A stretch of DNA of 42,068 bases from Albidovulum sp. (GCA_015491895.1 WFVA01000159.1:1-42068), one strand, 5' to 3'; shown: positions 26,730 to 36,073, numbered from the stretch's first letter. The notes: a model not told the origin generated them from the letters alone. Numbers and translations are program-made.

Positions 26730-29021
26730 TCAGATCGGATTGTCCACCCGTGCCGTCACCATCACCTTGCCGCGGCAGGGCTGATCCCAGGTGAGCTGCA
26801 CCTGATTCTGCCCCGCGCCTGCCCTTGGCGTTGCGAAGGGCATGGTGGAAACCCGCGCCGAGGCGCCTGCGGTGATCTGCCCCACCGGAACGATTGCCGT
26901 CACGTTGCGGGCATAGCCTGCGAAAGGCAGATGGCGCGAGAAATCCACGTTCCACACCTGGGTATCGGAATTTTCCTGGTGCTCGATGGAAATCGGGCTC
27001 TGGAAGGGATCCGTGACCGCATTGAACGTATTGGCCTCCACGATCACGTTGCGCATCCGGCCCGCATCAAGCCCGGCATGGGTCGTGTCTACGCTCTCGG
27101 CCCGGGCAACACTGCCGTTGATGGAGCGGAAGGTGTTGCCGGTGATGTGGAGGCCATGCAGGAAATGGCCCGATCCATAGGGCTTCACGACGATCCATGT
27201 GAACCAGTCGGCGCAATTGCTGGCCATGAACACATTGCCATCGATCGTGAGGCCGCCGAAGGAAAGCTCGGAGGCGAAATCGGGATCGCTGTCATGCTCG
27301 TTGTTGATCTCGATGAAGCAGTTGTCCACGTAATTGCCGGTGATCGTGGTGCGCATGTTCTTCGCGGTCAGGATCAGCCCGGCGGTGCGAAGGCCGTTTG
27401 TTTCGTCATCCCCCTGGAAGAAATGATTGCCGCTGATCACGTTGCCCGTGCCGGCGAGGATGGCGAAATGGGCGAAGCGGGAGGCCATGTTGTCGCGCAG
27501 TTTCACATCGTTCCTGTTGGTGTTGAGCGCGATCGAAGTGCGATCCTGGGCGCGCATTGCCTGCTCGTTTGAAAGGAAACGGCAGCGATCCACCAGCATC
27601 CCCTGACAGCCGATCCCGTGCGAGGTGATGGCGCGATCCCTGGGCTTGGTGAAGAAGCAGTCGCGGATGTGCATCAGCTGGCCGTCCGGGGGCAACAGCA
27701 CGCCGCTGCCGATGCCGTTGAGGAGAAATTCCACATTGTCGAGCGTGAGCTTCGAGAGCTTCACGAAACCGCTGAAATCGAGCGCGTAACGGAAGCGGGT
27801 GAAGGTGAAGGTCTGGGTGCCCACGGCATCATGCAGTTCACGGCTGAGGGTCAGCGTTTGCGCGCCCACATTGCGCGCCGTCACATAGACCTCGCGCCCC
27901 ACGCCATTGCCGCTTACCAGCGAACCCACCTCGATATTGGCAACGTTCACCACATTGGAAAGCGTCTTTGGTGACGAGGCGGAATAGGTGGCCTGCGAGG
28001 TGACGGGGCTCACATCCCAGCCCGGCCCGGCAACCGCGTTTATCTGGCCGTTCCTGATGGTGCGGCGCACTTCGAAGGTGGTCTTGTTGTTCACGGCGGC
28101 CTGCACGTCGATCGGGCCGTCAAGCTCGATCCTGCGGCCGCTCAGATCGAGCGCGTCGTGGTCGGTGTAGTTGAAGAGCGCCTGCAGGGCCTTCTTCAGG
28201 GCAAGCTTCTCGTCACCGAAGGCGTCGATATACTGATCGAGGCAGAAATCGCGGGTGAGCACGAGGCGCTTGGCATCGGGCATGATCACATTGCCCTCGA
28301 AGCGCACGCGGTTTTCGAAGGTGACGTGATCGCCAAGATAGAAGCTGCCCGCCGGCACGAGCACATCGCGCCCCGCGGCCGCGGCGTCGGCGGCTTCGAA
28401 GGCGGCGGTGTTGTCGGTCACGCCATCGCCGATGGCGCCGAAATCCACCACATCCACCCAGTCCATCATCTTGCGGTGGAAATAATGGGTCACGTCCTCG
28501 ATCACGATGTCATCGATGCGAACGACACCGCCATTAGGGCCGGTCAGATCAAGGCCGAAATGGCCGAAAAGAGGCGCCGTTCCCCAGGGCATGTCAACAC
28601 CGGTGCGGGTGCCGGTGCCGACGATCGCGCGCACCTCCACGATCTCGCCATAAGAGGTGAGCTGCACCGAAGGGCCTGTTTCGGGCACCCCCGCCACATG
28701 CACGCCCCCCGCGCCCCCGGCCCAGGCGGCGATGCGCACGGCCGGGAGGTTGCCGCTCACCGCCTTCACGCGGGCGCGGATCTCGAGATAGCAGCCCGGC
28801 AGGATCGGGGTTTCGCCCATGTAGCGCAGCTTCTGCACGCTCTGGTTTTTCACCAGTTCCAGACAACCGCCGAAATCCTGATCCGCCGGGATGAAGGCGG
28901 CATTGGTGGCATTCTGATAGGTGTCGGAGCCCGGCGTGCCATCCTGGCTCGACCACACGTCAAGCCCGTTCGCGAAAGCGGGCGGCATGAGTTGAAGCCC
29001 GTCGGTGATTGCCTTGTTCAT
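26730..29021 (-). CDS. Right-handed beta-helix protein with pectate-lyase-3 domain
   Basis: This 763-residue protein has two parts. Residues 1 to about 190 look like a beta-sandwich carbohydrate-binding-like domain (GGCLELVKNQSVQKLRYMGE, GCYLEIRARVKAVSG, VVRIDDIVIEDV). From about 195 comes the classic pectate_lyase_3 / GH28-related start VDVVDFGAIGDGVTDNTAAFEAAD. Many short beta-helix turns then follow, with repeated ITGN, ISGN and IDGN loops (VISGNHFFQG, TITGNYVDN, HITGNTF). Such proteins cleave or bind polysaccharide, or act as tail spikes. There is no N-terminal signal peptide: it starts MNKAITDGLQLMPPAFANG. It would need another export route or be released otherwise. A GGGA site precedes ATG 29021. 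The ligand is unknown; a link with the polysaccharide of region 1 is conjecture. Confidence 0.85.
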   Translation of the reverse strand: MNKAITDGLQLMPPAFANGLDVWSSQDGTPGSDTYQNATNAAFIPADQDFGGCLELVKNQSVQKLRYMGETPILPGCYLEIRARVKAVSGNLPAVRIAAWAGGAGGVHVAGVPETGPSVQLTSYGEIVEVRAIVGTGTRTGVDMPWGTAPLFGHFGLDLTGPNGGVVRIDDIVIEDVTHYFHRKMMDWVDVVDFGAIGDGVTDNTAAFEAADAAAAGRDVLVPAGSFYLGDHVTFENRVRFEGNVIMPDAKRLVLTRDFCLDQYIDAFGDEKLALKKALQALFNYTDHDALDLSGRRIELDGPIDVQAAVNNKTTFEVRRTIRNGQINAVAGPGWDVSPVTSQATYSASSPKTLSNVVNVANIEVGSLVSGNGVGREVYVTARNVGAQTLTLSRELHDAVGTQTFTFTRFRYALDFSGFVKLSKLTLDNVEFLLNGIGSGVLLPPDGQLMHIRDCFFTKPRDRAITSHGIGCQGMLVDRCRFLSNEQAMRAQDRTSIALNTNRNDVKLRDNMASRFAHFAILAGTGNVISGNHFFQGDDETNGLRTAGLILTAKNMRTTITGNYVDNCFIEINNEHDSDPDFASELSFGGLTIDGNVFMASNCADWFTWIVVKPYGSGHFLHGLHITGNTFRSINGSVARAESVDTTHAGLDAGRMRNVIVEANTFNAVTDPFQSPISIEHQENSDTQVWNVDFSRHLPFAGYARNVTAIVPVGQITAGASARVSTMPFATPRAGAGQNQVQLTWDQPCRGKVMVTARVDNPI

Positions 29022-29227
29022 TTTGAAATCCCTTTTCCCATCTTGGGGATGCACCCGGAATTCCACGCCAGCCGCGCCAAAGCGCGCCTCGGTTTGCTCG
29101 AATGTTGCTCGCGGGGAACCCGGAGAGCACGTGCCCCCGGATGGCGAAAAGGAATATCAATGAAGGGTTAACCCGTCTTTATGCCTGCGTGACGGTGGGT
29201 GTTGCACATTTTGCCTGACAGGCGCCA

Positions 29228-29818
29228 TCAGCCCGCGCGGCACACGGCAAAGGCCTGTTTTGTGCGCGTCGTGCCATCCATGCAGATCTTCGGGTATTCG
29301 CGAGCTTCGAGGATCTCGAACCCCTCGGCGAAAATCTCCACCAGCTCACCCCTTCGCAGAAGATGCTCCGGGTTCATCGCCCGCGCAAGGCTGGCTGGAT
29401 CATCGAGGAAGGTATCTATCAGGAGGATGCCGCCCGGCTTCAGTGCGCGCCCGAGCTTCGCAATCAGGGGGCGGTCGAGGTAATTGGCCATGAGGATGAG
29501 ATCATATTCATCCGTGCCCGGCTCATATCCTTCCAGATCCACCGCACGGGCATGGATGCGCGCGCCCAGCCCCTCGGCACGGGCAGCGGCTTCGAGATGC
29601 GCGAGCCCTACCGGGGAAATGTCGAGCGCGTCCACCTCGAAGCCGTGGCGGGCGAGGTGCAGGCTGTTGCGCCCCATGCCGGCGGCCACGTCCAGCGCCC
29701 GCCCCGGATTCACCGCCTTTATGTGACGCTCGAGAATGGGGCTTGGCAGGCCCTTTTCGATCATGAAATCGCCCGAGGCGTAGCGGGCATCCCATTTGCT
29801 GCGATCCGCCTCGGCCAT
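29228..29818 (-). CDS. Class I SAM-dependent methyltransferase (TehB-like)
   Basis: This 196-residue protein begins KWDARYASGDF, the entry helix of TehB/thiopurine-type methyltransferases. Motif I is RALDVAAGMGRNSLHLARHG, the acidic strand FEVDALDISPVGL and motif IV YDLILMANYLDRPLIAKLGRALKPGGILLIDTF. This matches small-molecule methyltransferases of the tellurite-resistance group. It starts seven bases after the lysK stop and is probably co-transcribed with it. The acceptor substrate is unknown. Tellurite is unlikely to be the natural one. Confidence 0.86.
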   Translation of the reverse strand: MAEADRSKWDARYASGDFMIEKGLPSPILERHIKAVNPGRALDVAAGMGRNSLHLARHGFEVDALDISPVGLAHLEAAARAEGLGARIHARAVDLEGYEPGTDEYDLILMANYLDRPLIAKLGRALKPGGILLIDTFLDDPASLARAMNPEHLLRRGELVEIFAEGFEILEAREYPKICMDGTTRTKQAFAVCRAG

Positions 29819-29825
29819 GGTGCGA

Positions 29826-31424
29826 TCAGCCCTGCGCGCCGGCCAGTTCGCCCTTGAGCGCACGCTCGATCAGGCGGATGGTTTCATCCACCCCGTAAAG
29901 CGCGATGAAGCCGCCGAAACGGGGCCCCTGGCTGGCACCCAGGAGCACCTCGTAAAGCGCCCTGAACCAATCGCGCAGCGGCTCGAAACCATGCGCCTTG
30001 CCCACCGCAAACACCATGCTCTGCAGCGCTTCCGCCTCCGCCTCTCCCTCCCACGCCCTGAGGCGGGCGAGAAGATCCTCCATCGCCGCGCGCTCCTTCT
30101 CGTCTGGCAGGCGGTAGGTTTTCTGCGGCTTGACGAAATCCTCATAGTAACGCACCGCATATTCCGTGGCCTTGTCGAGATCGGGGTGGGTTTCGGGGCT
30201 GGCCTCGGGGGCGTAGCGGCGCAGGAAGCCCCAGAGGGTTTCCTTGTCATGCGCGCCCGATACGCTCGCGAGATTGAGGAGCATCGCGAAGGGCACCACC
30301 ATCCGGCTCTCGGGCGGGTTGCCATTGTGGATATGCCACACGGGGTTGTTCAGCCGCGCCTTCAGATCCTGATCCGGGTAGGCGCGCAGCTGCTGGTGGT
30401 ATTCGTCCATCGCCTTGGGGATCACGTCGAAATAGAGCCGCTTGGCCGTTTTCGGCTTCTGATACATGAAATAGGAAAGGCTCTCGGGCGGCGCATAGCG
30501 CAGCCATTCCTCCATGGTGAGGCCGTTGCCCTTGGATTTCGAGATCTTCTGGCCGTGCTCGTCATTGAACAGCTCGTAGGAAAGGCTGACCGGCGGCGCC
30601 TTGCCGAGCACCCGGCAGATCTTGCTCGAAACGCTCACGCTGTCGATCAGATCCTTGCCCGACATCTCGTAATCCACGCCCAGAGCCGCCCAGCGCAGGG
30701 CCCAGTCGGGCTTCCACTGCATCTTCACATGGCCGCCGGTAACGGGGATCTCCACCTTCTCGCCGTCGGGTTCCTGATAGACGATCGTGCCCTTTTCCAC
30801 GTTGCGCTCCAGCGTCGGCACCTGCAACACATGGCCGGTTTTCGGGCTGATCGGCAGGAAGGGGCTGTAGGTCCTGCGCCGCTCGGGGCCGAGCGTGGGC
30901 AGCATGATCTCCATGATCCGGTCAAACCGCTCGAGCGCGGTCAGCAGCATCTCGTCGAACCGGCCGGACGTGTAATATTCCGTGGCCGAGGCGAATTCGT
31001 AATCGAAGCCGAACTGATCGAGAAAGGCGCAGAGGCGTGCGTTGTTGTGAGCGGCGAAGCTCTCATGCGTGCCGAAGGGATCGCGCACGCGGCTGAGCGG
31101 CAGGTGGAGATCCTCTTCCAGCATCTCGCGGTTGGGCAGATTGCCGGGCACCTTGCGCAGGCCGTCCATGTCGTCGGAAAAGGCGATCAGCCGGGTGGGG
31201 ATATCGCTGAGCTGCTCGAAGGCATGGCGAACCATGGTGGTGCGGGCCACCTCGCCGAAGGTGCCGATATGGGGCAGGCCGCTCGGGCCGTAGCCCGTCT
31301 GGAAAAGCACATGGCCTTTCTCGGGCGGGTTCTGTTCCACGCGTTTGACCACCCGGCGCGCCTCTTCGAACGGCCAGGCCCTTGATTGCATCGCGATTTC
31401 CCGAAGTTCCGACATTTTCCGCAT
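29826..31424 (-). CDS. lysK: Lysyl-tRNA synthetase, class I
   Basis: This 532-residue class I enzyme charges tRNA-Lys. The HIGH-type signature is [18 protein letters not shown] (HIGT variant) and the KMSKS-type signature is KISKSKGNG, both usual for LysK. The catalytic domain is followed by the helical anticodon-binding part. Class I LysRS is the form found in archaea, spirochaetes and many alphaproteobacteria instead of the class II enzyme of most bacteria. ATG 31424 has AGGGAAAG directly upstream, so it is preferred over ATG 31415. It is divergent from the TerB-like gene, with a 102-base gap. Confidence 0.96.
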   Translation of the reverse strand: MRKMSELREIAMQSRAWPFEEARRVVKRVEQNPPEKGHVLFQTGYGPSGLPHIGTFGEVARTTMVRHAFEQLSDIPTRLIAFSDDMDGLRKVPGNLPNREMLEEDLHLPLSRVRDPFGTHESFAAHNNARLCAFLDQFGFDYEFASATEYYTSGRFDEMLLTALERFDRIMEIMLPTLGPERRRTYSPFLPISPKTGHVLQVPTLERNVEKGTIVYQEPDGEKVEIPVTGGHVKMQWKPDWALRWAALGVDYEMSGKDLIDSVSVSSKICRVLGKAPPVSLSYELFNDEHGQKISKSKGNGLTMEEWLRYAPPESLSYFMYQKPKTAKRLYFDVIPKAMDEYHQQLRAYPDQDLKARLNNPVWHIHNGNPPESRMVVPFAMLLNLASVSGAHDKETLWGFLRRYAPEASPETHPDLDKATEYAVRYYEDFVKPQKTYRLPDEKERAAMEDLLARLRAWEGEAEAEALQSMVFAVGKAHGFEPLRDWFRALYEVLLGASQGPRFGGFIALYGVDETIRLIERALKGELAGAQG

Positions 31425-31526
31425 TCTTTCCCTGATGCCGGAGACATCCCGGCGCTCCGCTTCTCCTATTGCCCTGCCCTGCCCGCGTCAATATTCTGCA
31501 CCTGCAAAACAAGCCGGAGAAGCCCC

Positions 31527-31949
31527 ATGCAGGATACCCCCCACCCCCTTACGCCGCAGGATTGCCTGGTGGCGCTGATGATCGCCGTATCGGCCTCCGA
31601 CGAGGTGGTGCGCACCTCCGAGCTTGTCACCATCCAGCGCATCGTCAACCATCTGCCTGTTTTCGCGGGGTTCGACAATGACCGCATCACCCTGATCAGC
31701 CGTATCGTTTTTGATCTTCTGGAAGAGGAAGATGGCCTTGATGCGCTCTTCGGCCTGATCCGCGACGACCTGCCGGAAAAGCTCTTCGAAACCGCCTATG
31801 CCCTTGCCTGCGATGTGGTGGCGGCGGATGGCACCATCGACGCCCCCGAACTCAGGATGCTCGAAGAGATCCGCCACGAACTCGCCATCGACCGCCTGCA
31901 TGCCGCCGCGATCGAGCGTGGCGCAAGGGCGCGCCACATGACCGTCTGA
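31527..31949 (+). CDS. TerB-family (tellurite resistance B-like) protein
   Basis: This 140-residue all-helical protein has the TerB layout, with two pseudo-repeated four-helix units. The acidic loops are SASDEVVRTSELVTIQRIV and ACDVVAADGTIDAPELRMLEEI; the second contains the DGxID/E metal-binding pattern typical of the family. TerB proteins bind calcium or other divalent ions and associate with membrane stress complexes. A genuine tellurite operon (terZACDE) is absent, so the label describes the fold only. GGAGAA lies about eight bases before ATG 31527; the longer open frame upstream overlaps the lysK start and is unlikely. Confidence 0.86.
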   Translation: MQDTPHPLTPQDCLVALMIAVSASDEVVRTSELVTIQRIVNHLPVFAGFDNDRITLISRIVFDLLEEEDGLDALFGLIRDDLPEKLFETAYALACDVVAADGTIDAPELRMLEEIRHELAIDRLHAAAIERGARARHMTV

Positions 31950-32039
31950 CACCCGGCCTAGCCTCGGGAGGGATTGGGGAGACCTGCGGGCACATTGCCC
32001 CCTGCCGCGCATGGGCTTGTGCCATTCGGATTTGAGTAT

Positions 32040-32062
32040 TTTCCCCAAGATGAAGGGGGAAA
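32040..32062. terminator. Hairpin between converging terB-like and dacB genes
   Basis: TTTCCCC (32040-32046) pairs with GGGGAAA (32056-32062) around a 9-base loop containing AAGATGA. It lies ten bases from the dacB stop codon and in the only spacer between two converging genes. T-runs are short on both strands, so efficiency is uncertain. The preceding TTTGAGTATTTT resembles a spacer motif I recall from Rhodobacterales genomes. Confidence 0.45.
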
Positions 32063-32072
32063 CCGGCATCCT

Positions 32073-33581
32073 TCAGATTCCGTAGAGCCCGCCCCAGCGC
32101 TCCATGAGCCCCTGCTGGAGGCGTTTCGCACGCTTGTTCCACCCTCTGGCGCCGGGCGGATTTTCGCGATCGTCGCGCTCGATTTCGGCGCGGCGGGCGC
32201 TGTCGGAGATGAATATGGCGAAGGCCAGCATGTTGCCGTCCGGCATCTGCAGATAGCCCGCCAGGTTGCTGACGAAATTCAATGTGCCTGTCTTGGCCCG
32301 CACCTTGAGGGGGTGCGCCTTGAGCACGCGGCCTCTGGAATCGCGCAGCGGGATGTCTTTCAGAAGGCCCGGAAGCACCCCGCGCGATCCTTCATGAACG
32401 AGGGCTCTGACGATATCGGAGGGGCTGGCCCGGCTTCCCGGCTCCAGCCCCGAGTGATCCACGAAGCGCGAATCATGTTTGCCGATCCTCCCGGCCAGCC
32501 ACCGGCCCATCTCTTCGGCCGATCGGGCGAGATCATGCGCTTCCACGCCCCGCGCGCGGGTGGCGGTGAGGCCGATCACCTCGGCGGTGAGATTGGTCGA
32601 GAATTTCAGCAGATCCCGCAGGATATCACCCAGCGGCGGGCTCTTGTGCACGACAAGCGCCCTGCCCCGGGGAGCGCCATCCAGAAGCTTCGCCGCCGGG
32701 AGCGCGATCCCCTCGCCGCGCGCCAGTATCTGGAAGACCTCGCCGGCATAGAGGGCCGGCTCGCGCACCGGCAGCCAGCGGCTCCCGCCCTTGCCCAGAG
32801 CGCTGCGCGCGACGGTCCAGAGATCGCCGCGCGGGCCCTTCGAATATGTATATATCGGCAATTTCCGATCAACGATCTTCATGCTGGCAATCGCAACCTC
32901 GGGGCGGAATCTGCGGGCCCTGGCGTCCATGGAGATCCGATAGCCCTTCCCCCCACGCCGCCATTCGAAATGAACCCTGTTGAAATTGAGATTGAGCCCG
33001 GAAATCGCGGGATTGTAGCCTAGGTGATCGGGCTGGCCGGCATCTATGGCCCGGATGCGCGGCAATGCACCCGCATGGACGAAGAAATTCCCCCCCACTT
33101 TCCTCACCCCGGCCTGCCGCAATGCCCCGGCCATGGTGGCGAGCATATCCGTATCGAGCACCGGATCACCGCCCCCCGCCAGAACGAGATCGCCCCTCAG
33201 CACCCCCTCCTCTATCGGCCCCATGGCGATCAGACGGGTTTCGAAGCGGTAATCGGCGCCCAGCGTGTCGAGCCCGTAAAGCGCGGTGATGATCTTCGTC
33301 ACGCTGGCCGGCGGGTGCGGCGCACCGGGCCCGCGCGCCTCCAGAACGAGCCCTGTGCGCGCATCGGCAACGCTATAGCCGAGCCTCCCCCCGAGCGCGG
33401 CTTCGCGGATCAGTTCCTCCACGGATCTGACGGCATTCTTCAGGCGCAGGAGGGGATCGGCATCACCGCGCAGCACCGGGCGGATCGATCGATCCGGGGC
33501 CCTGGCAAGCAGCGGGGCGGCACAGGCCCCGAGGGCCGAGCCGAGGATGAAGGATCTACGCGATATCCGCCGCTTGCTCAT
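32073..33581 (-). CDS. dacB: D-alanyl-D-alanine carboxypeptidase / endopeptidase (PBP4 type, S13)
   Basis: This 502-residue penicillin-binding protein of family S13 trims or cuts peptidoglycan cross-links in the periplasm. The three active-site motifs are present: S93-V-T-K96 in PPASVTKIITALYGL, S-T-N in LLKFSTNLTAEVIG and K-T-G in RAKTGTLNFVSNLAGYL. The inserted DacB domain carries the GDLVLAGGGDPVL block. The N-terminus has a twin-arginine style signal, SRRSFILGSALGACAAP, unusual because most PBP4 proteins use Sec. It starts seven bases after nadD on the same strand, so the two are likely one transcript. Confidence 0.93.
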   Translation of the reverse strand: MSKRRISRRSFILGSALGACAAPLLARAPDRSIRPVLRGDADPLLRLKNAVRSVEELIREAALGGRLGYSVADARTGLVLEARGPGAPHPPASVTKIITALYGLDTLGADYRFETRLIAMGPIEEGVLRGDLVLAGGGDPVLDTDMLATMAGALRQAGVRKVGGNFFVHAGALPRIRAIDAGQPDHLGYNPAISGLNLNFNRVHFEWRRGGKGYRISMDARARRFRPEVAIASMKIVDRKLPIYTYSKGPRGDLWTVARSALGKGGSRWLPVREPALYAGEVFQILARGEGIALPAAKLLDGAPRGRALVVHKSPPLGDILRDLLKFSTNLTAEVIGLTATRARGVEAHDLARSAEEMGRWLAGRIGKHDSRFVDHSGLEPGSRASPSDIVRALVHEGSRGVLPGLLKDIPLRDSRGRVLKAHPLKVRAKTGTLNFVSNLAGYLQMPDGNMLAFAIFISDSARRAEIERDDRENPPGARGWNKRAKRLQQGLMERWGGLYGI

Positions 33582-33588
33582 GCAGGAA

Positions 33589-34239
33589 TTATGCGCACTC
33601 TCTGCCGTCGGGCAAGCGCGATGAAGCTGCATGCCGGCCACCCCAGCCCCCCGCCGCCCGCAGCTGTGTCGAGGAAATGCCGAGCATCGGGATATTCAAG
33701 AAACACCACGCAGGCGGCCTGCGCACCGGCAGCAAACGCGCCTTTTCGGCGGGCAGGCGAAATGCGCGATAGCGCCGCGCCGCGGGAGAAAACCGCGCGG
33801 AAATCCTGTCACCCGGGCGCGCGATCACGCCGATGGGCACGTTCTCCATGATCCAGCGCCAGTTCTCCCAGCGGTGGAACCCGGCGAGATTGTCGGCCCC
33901 CATGAGCCAGACAAAACGCACCCGGGGGCGGATCCGCAACAGAATGTTCAGTGTCCGGGCCGTGTATCGGCTTCCCGCTCGGGCCTCGAAATCCAGAACC
34001 CGCACACGGGGATGCCGCATGATCTCCCGCGCTGCCTCCATACGCTTCACGAGCGGCGCCGGCCCGTGTGCCTTCAGCGGGTTGTGCGGGCTCACCAGCC
34101 ACCAGACCTCGTCAAGCCCGAAGCGCTTCAGCGCCTCGAGCGTAATATGCACATGGCCCTCATGGGGCGGATCGAAGGATCCCCCCAGAAGCCCCACCTT
34201 CCGCCCCGGAGGTGCTGGCGGCAAGCCGTTGTTCTGCAC
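33589..34239 (-). CDS. nadD: Nicotinate-nucleotide adenylyltransferase
   Basis: This 216-residue nucleotidyltransferase adenylates nicotinate mononucleotide to deamido-NAD in NAD synthesis. The HxGH signature lies in LLGGSFDPPHEGHVHITLEAL, and the C-terminal ISSTxLR motif in MLGISSTQLRAAGG. VWLMGADNLAGFHRWENW is the usual family core. The start is GTG 34239, with AGGAG (minus strand, at 34246-34250) six bases upstream; no ATG exists near the right place. In many alphaproteobacteria nadD is followed by rsfS, but here dacB comes next. It is divergent from the nitrile hydratase operon, with 109 bases between starts. Confidence 0.95.
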   Translation of the reverse strand: MQNNGLPPAPPGRKVGLLGGSFDPPHEGHVHITLEALKRFGLDEVWWLVSPHNPLKAHGPAPLVKRMEAAREIMRHPRVRVLDFEARAGSRYTARTLNILLRIRPRVRFVWLMGADNLAGFHRWENWRWIMENVPIGVIARPGDRISARFSPAARRYRAFRLPAEKARLLPVRRPPAWCFLNIPMLGISSTQLRAAGGWGGRHAASSRLPDGRECA

Positions 34240-34348
34240 GCGCTTCTCCTCGCAATCATGCCCCTTTGAAAGGATGCGTGGCGGCCAAGTCAATCCCTGC
34301 CCTTGCCATGGGGGCAAGAAGGCGCAAGAGTTCGGCAGGGAGAACCAG

Positions 34349-35001
34349 ATGACAGGATATGATTCCGAAGAGGCCGCCGAGGTGCACCGCCACCTGCACC
34401 ATGCGCTGCCCTCCGATCCGGCGCTCAGGGTCAAGGCGCTGGAAAGCCTGGTGGTGGAGCGCGGCATGGTGGCGCCCGAAACGCTCGATGCCTGGATCGA
34501 GGCCTACAGCGAGCATATCGGCCCCAAACGCGGCGCCGAGATGGTGGCGCGCTCCTGGCTCGATCCCGATTTTCGCGCCCGTCTTCTGCGGATGCCGCGA
34601 AAGCGGCCGAGGAGCTCGGCTTTCAGGGCCATGCCTCGGCGCATCTGAAGGCCGTCGAAAACAGCCCCGAGGTGCATAACGTCGTCGTCTGCACGCTGTG
34701 CTCCTGCTATCCGTTCTCGATCCTGGGCATGTCGCCCGGCTGGTATAAAAGCGCCGAATACCGCGCCCGGGTGGTGCGCGAACCCCGCGCAGTGCTGGCC
34801 GAATTTGGGGTGGAGCTGCCCGAAAACGTGGCCGTGCGGGTGTGGGACAGCACCGCCGAGCTGCGCTATCTTGTGGTGCCCGAGCGCCCGCCCGGCACCG
34901 AGGGCTGGAGCCTCGAGGCGCTCACCGCCCTCGTCACCCGCAATTCGATGATCGGCACCGAGCGGGATCTCTTGCCCTACGTGAAAGGGGAGGCCCGCTG
35001 A
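34349..35001 (+). pseudogene. nthA: Nitrile hydratase alpha subunit, cobalt type, frameshifted
   Basis: The first frame (34349 to about 34587) encodes the helical N-terminal arm ([40 protein letters not shown]). After that the homologous sequence continues one base earlier, from GCG at 34588: [17 protein letters not shown], then [16 protein letters not shown] and on to the stop at 34999-35001. VCTLCSC is the metal-binding claw whose three cysteines and backbone amides hold the metal; threonine in second place points to cobalt. Restoring one base near 34586-34588 would give 217 residues, the normal length. As written the first frame stops at 34648. AGGGAG precedes ATG 34349. The frameshift may be real or a sequencing error; beta and accessory genes downstream are intact. 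Confidence 0.88.
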
Positions 35002-35663
35002 TGGATACGATCCACGATCTCGGCGGCATGCAGGGCTTCGGCCCGGTGACGGTGGACGAGCCCGAGGAGCCCTTCCACCACGATTGGGAAGCGCGCATGT
35101 GGGCCATCGCCCGCAACGTCCGCGCCGATGACTGGACGATCGACTGGTGGCGCCACATCCGCGAGCGCATCGATCCGGCGGATTACCTCACCCGCCCCTA
35201 TTTCGATCAGTGGATGCAGACCCATGCCGCCGGCTTCGTTACCTCGGGGGTGTTCACGGTGGCGGAAATCGCCTCGGGCCATACCGGCGAGCGCCATCCC
35301 CCGCCCCCGCCCGAGAGCCTCGAGGAGGTGATCGCCCGCGCGCGGCGGGAAAATACGAGCTTCGAGGCCCCGGCTCCCGGCCCGGCCCGTTTCGCCCCCG
35401 GGGATCGCGTGCGCGCCATCACCGATCCCCCGCTCGGGCGCGATCATCACACCCGCCTGCCCCGCTACGTGCGCGGGCGCACCGGCACCATCCATGCCCA
35501 TTGGGGCAGCCACCTCTTTGCCGATCTCGGCGCGCGCGGCATCCACGAGGGCCAGCATGTCTATTCCGTGTTCTTCGCCGCGCCCGATCTCTGGGGCGGG
35601 GAAGCCGATCCCCGCGACGGCGTGCATCTCGATCTGTGGGAGAGCTATCTTGAGCCCGAATGA
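35001..35663 (+). CDS. nthB: Nitrile hydratase beta subunit
   Basis: This 220-residue beta subunit packs against the alpha subunit and helps shape the active site that hydrates nitriles to amides. The family start is present (MDTIHDLGGMQGFGPV), followed by FHHDWEARMWAIARNV and a helical region with YFDQWMQTHAAGFV. The C-terminal SH3-like barrel holds FAPGDRVRAI, HTRLPRYVRGRTGTIHAHWGSHLFAD and VYSVFFAAPDLWGGEAD. RLPRYVRGRTG contains the conserved arginine that contacts the oxidised cysteines of the alpha subunit. ATG 35001 overlaps the alpha stop (TGATG), so loss of alpha translation by the frameshift may also reduce beta synthesis. Confidence 0.95.
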   Translation: MDTIHDLGGMQGFGPVTVDEPEEPFHHDWEARMWAIARNVRADDWTIDWWRHIRERIDPADYLTRPYFDQWMQTHAAGFVTSGVFTVAEIASGHTGERHPPPPPESLEEVIARARRENTSFEAPAPGPARFAPGDRVRAITDPPLGRDHHTRLPRYVRGRTGTIHAHWGSHLFADLGARGIHEGQHVYSVFFAAPDLWGGEADPRDGVHLDLWESYLEPE

Positions 35664-36003
35664 AAGCCTGAAGCCGCTTGAGGGCGATGACGGCCCGGTG
35701 TTTGACGAGCCCTGGCACGCGCAGGTGCTGGCCCTGGCCGACAGCCTGGTGAAGGCCGGCCTTTTCAGCGCCGGGGAATGGGCCGAAGCGCTCGGCGCGG
35801 CACGGGCGCGGGCGGAGGCGCGCCGCGATCCCGATACGGTGGAAGGCTATTACCTCTGCGCCGTCGAGGCGCTCGAGGAACTGCTCGCCGCCAGGGGCGG
35901 GATCAGCCCGCAAATCCTGGCCGAGCGCAAGAAGGCCTGGGAAGCGGCCTATCTCTCGACCCCCCACGGCAAGCCGGTGGTTCTGGGTGGCGGCAGGGGC
36001 TGA
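35650..36003 (+). CDS. Nitrile hydratase accessory (activator) protein
   Basis: This 117-residue protein resembles the nitrile hydratase beta N-terminal domain and matches the small activators that escort cobalt into the alpha subunit (P14K/NhlE/NthE group). Family pieces are PVFDEPWHAQVLALADSLVKAGLFSAGEWAEALGAA, then DTVEGYYLCAVEALEELLAARG and the tail ERKKAWEAAYLSTPHGKPVVL. The start is TTG 35650 inside the end of nthB, overlapping by 14 bases, with GGGAGAG five bases before it; no in-frame ATG or GTG is near. It belongs to the nth operon, in the usual order alpha, beta, activator. Confidence 0.88.
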   Translation: MSPNESLKPLEGDDGPVFDEPWHAQVLALADSLVKAGLFSAGEWAEALGAARARAEARRDPDTVEGYYLCAVEALEELLAARGGISPQILAERKKAWEAAYLSTPHGKPVVLGGGRG

Positions 36004-36050
36004 ACAACCATGCCCTGCCCTTCATGCCCGAAGTCATGTTGTCATTGAAA

Positions 36051-36073
36051 GGCGATTGTATATTTGACAAACC
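36051..36073 (+). repeat. Left terminal inverted repeat of the IS
   Basis: This 23-bp end contains GATTGTATATTTGACAAACC, which is found in reverse at 38145-38164. It differs from the right end only at positions 1 and 3. The -35 hexamer of the transposase promoter lies inside it. Confidence 0.92.

Noticed and set aside
28158-29171. 337-codon plus-strand frame opposite the beta-helix gene
   Set aside because: It is a shadow of the minus-strand gene, His- and Ala-rich, without any family motif.
31527-31949. Tellurite resistance operon
   Set aside because: Only a TerB-like fold and a TehB-like methyltransferase occur, on different strands and in housekeeping surroundings. No terZACDE genes are present.
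34580-34600. Programmed ribosomal frameshift in nthA
   Set aside because: There is no slippery heptamer or clear stimulating structure at the switch point, and nitrile hydratase is not known to use frameshifting. A mutation or read error is simpler.
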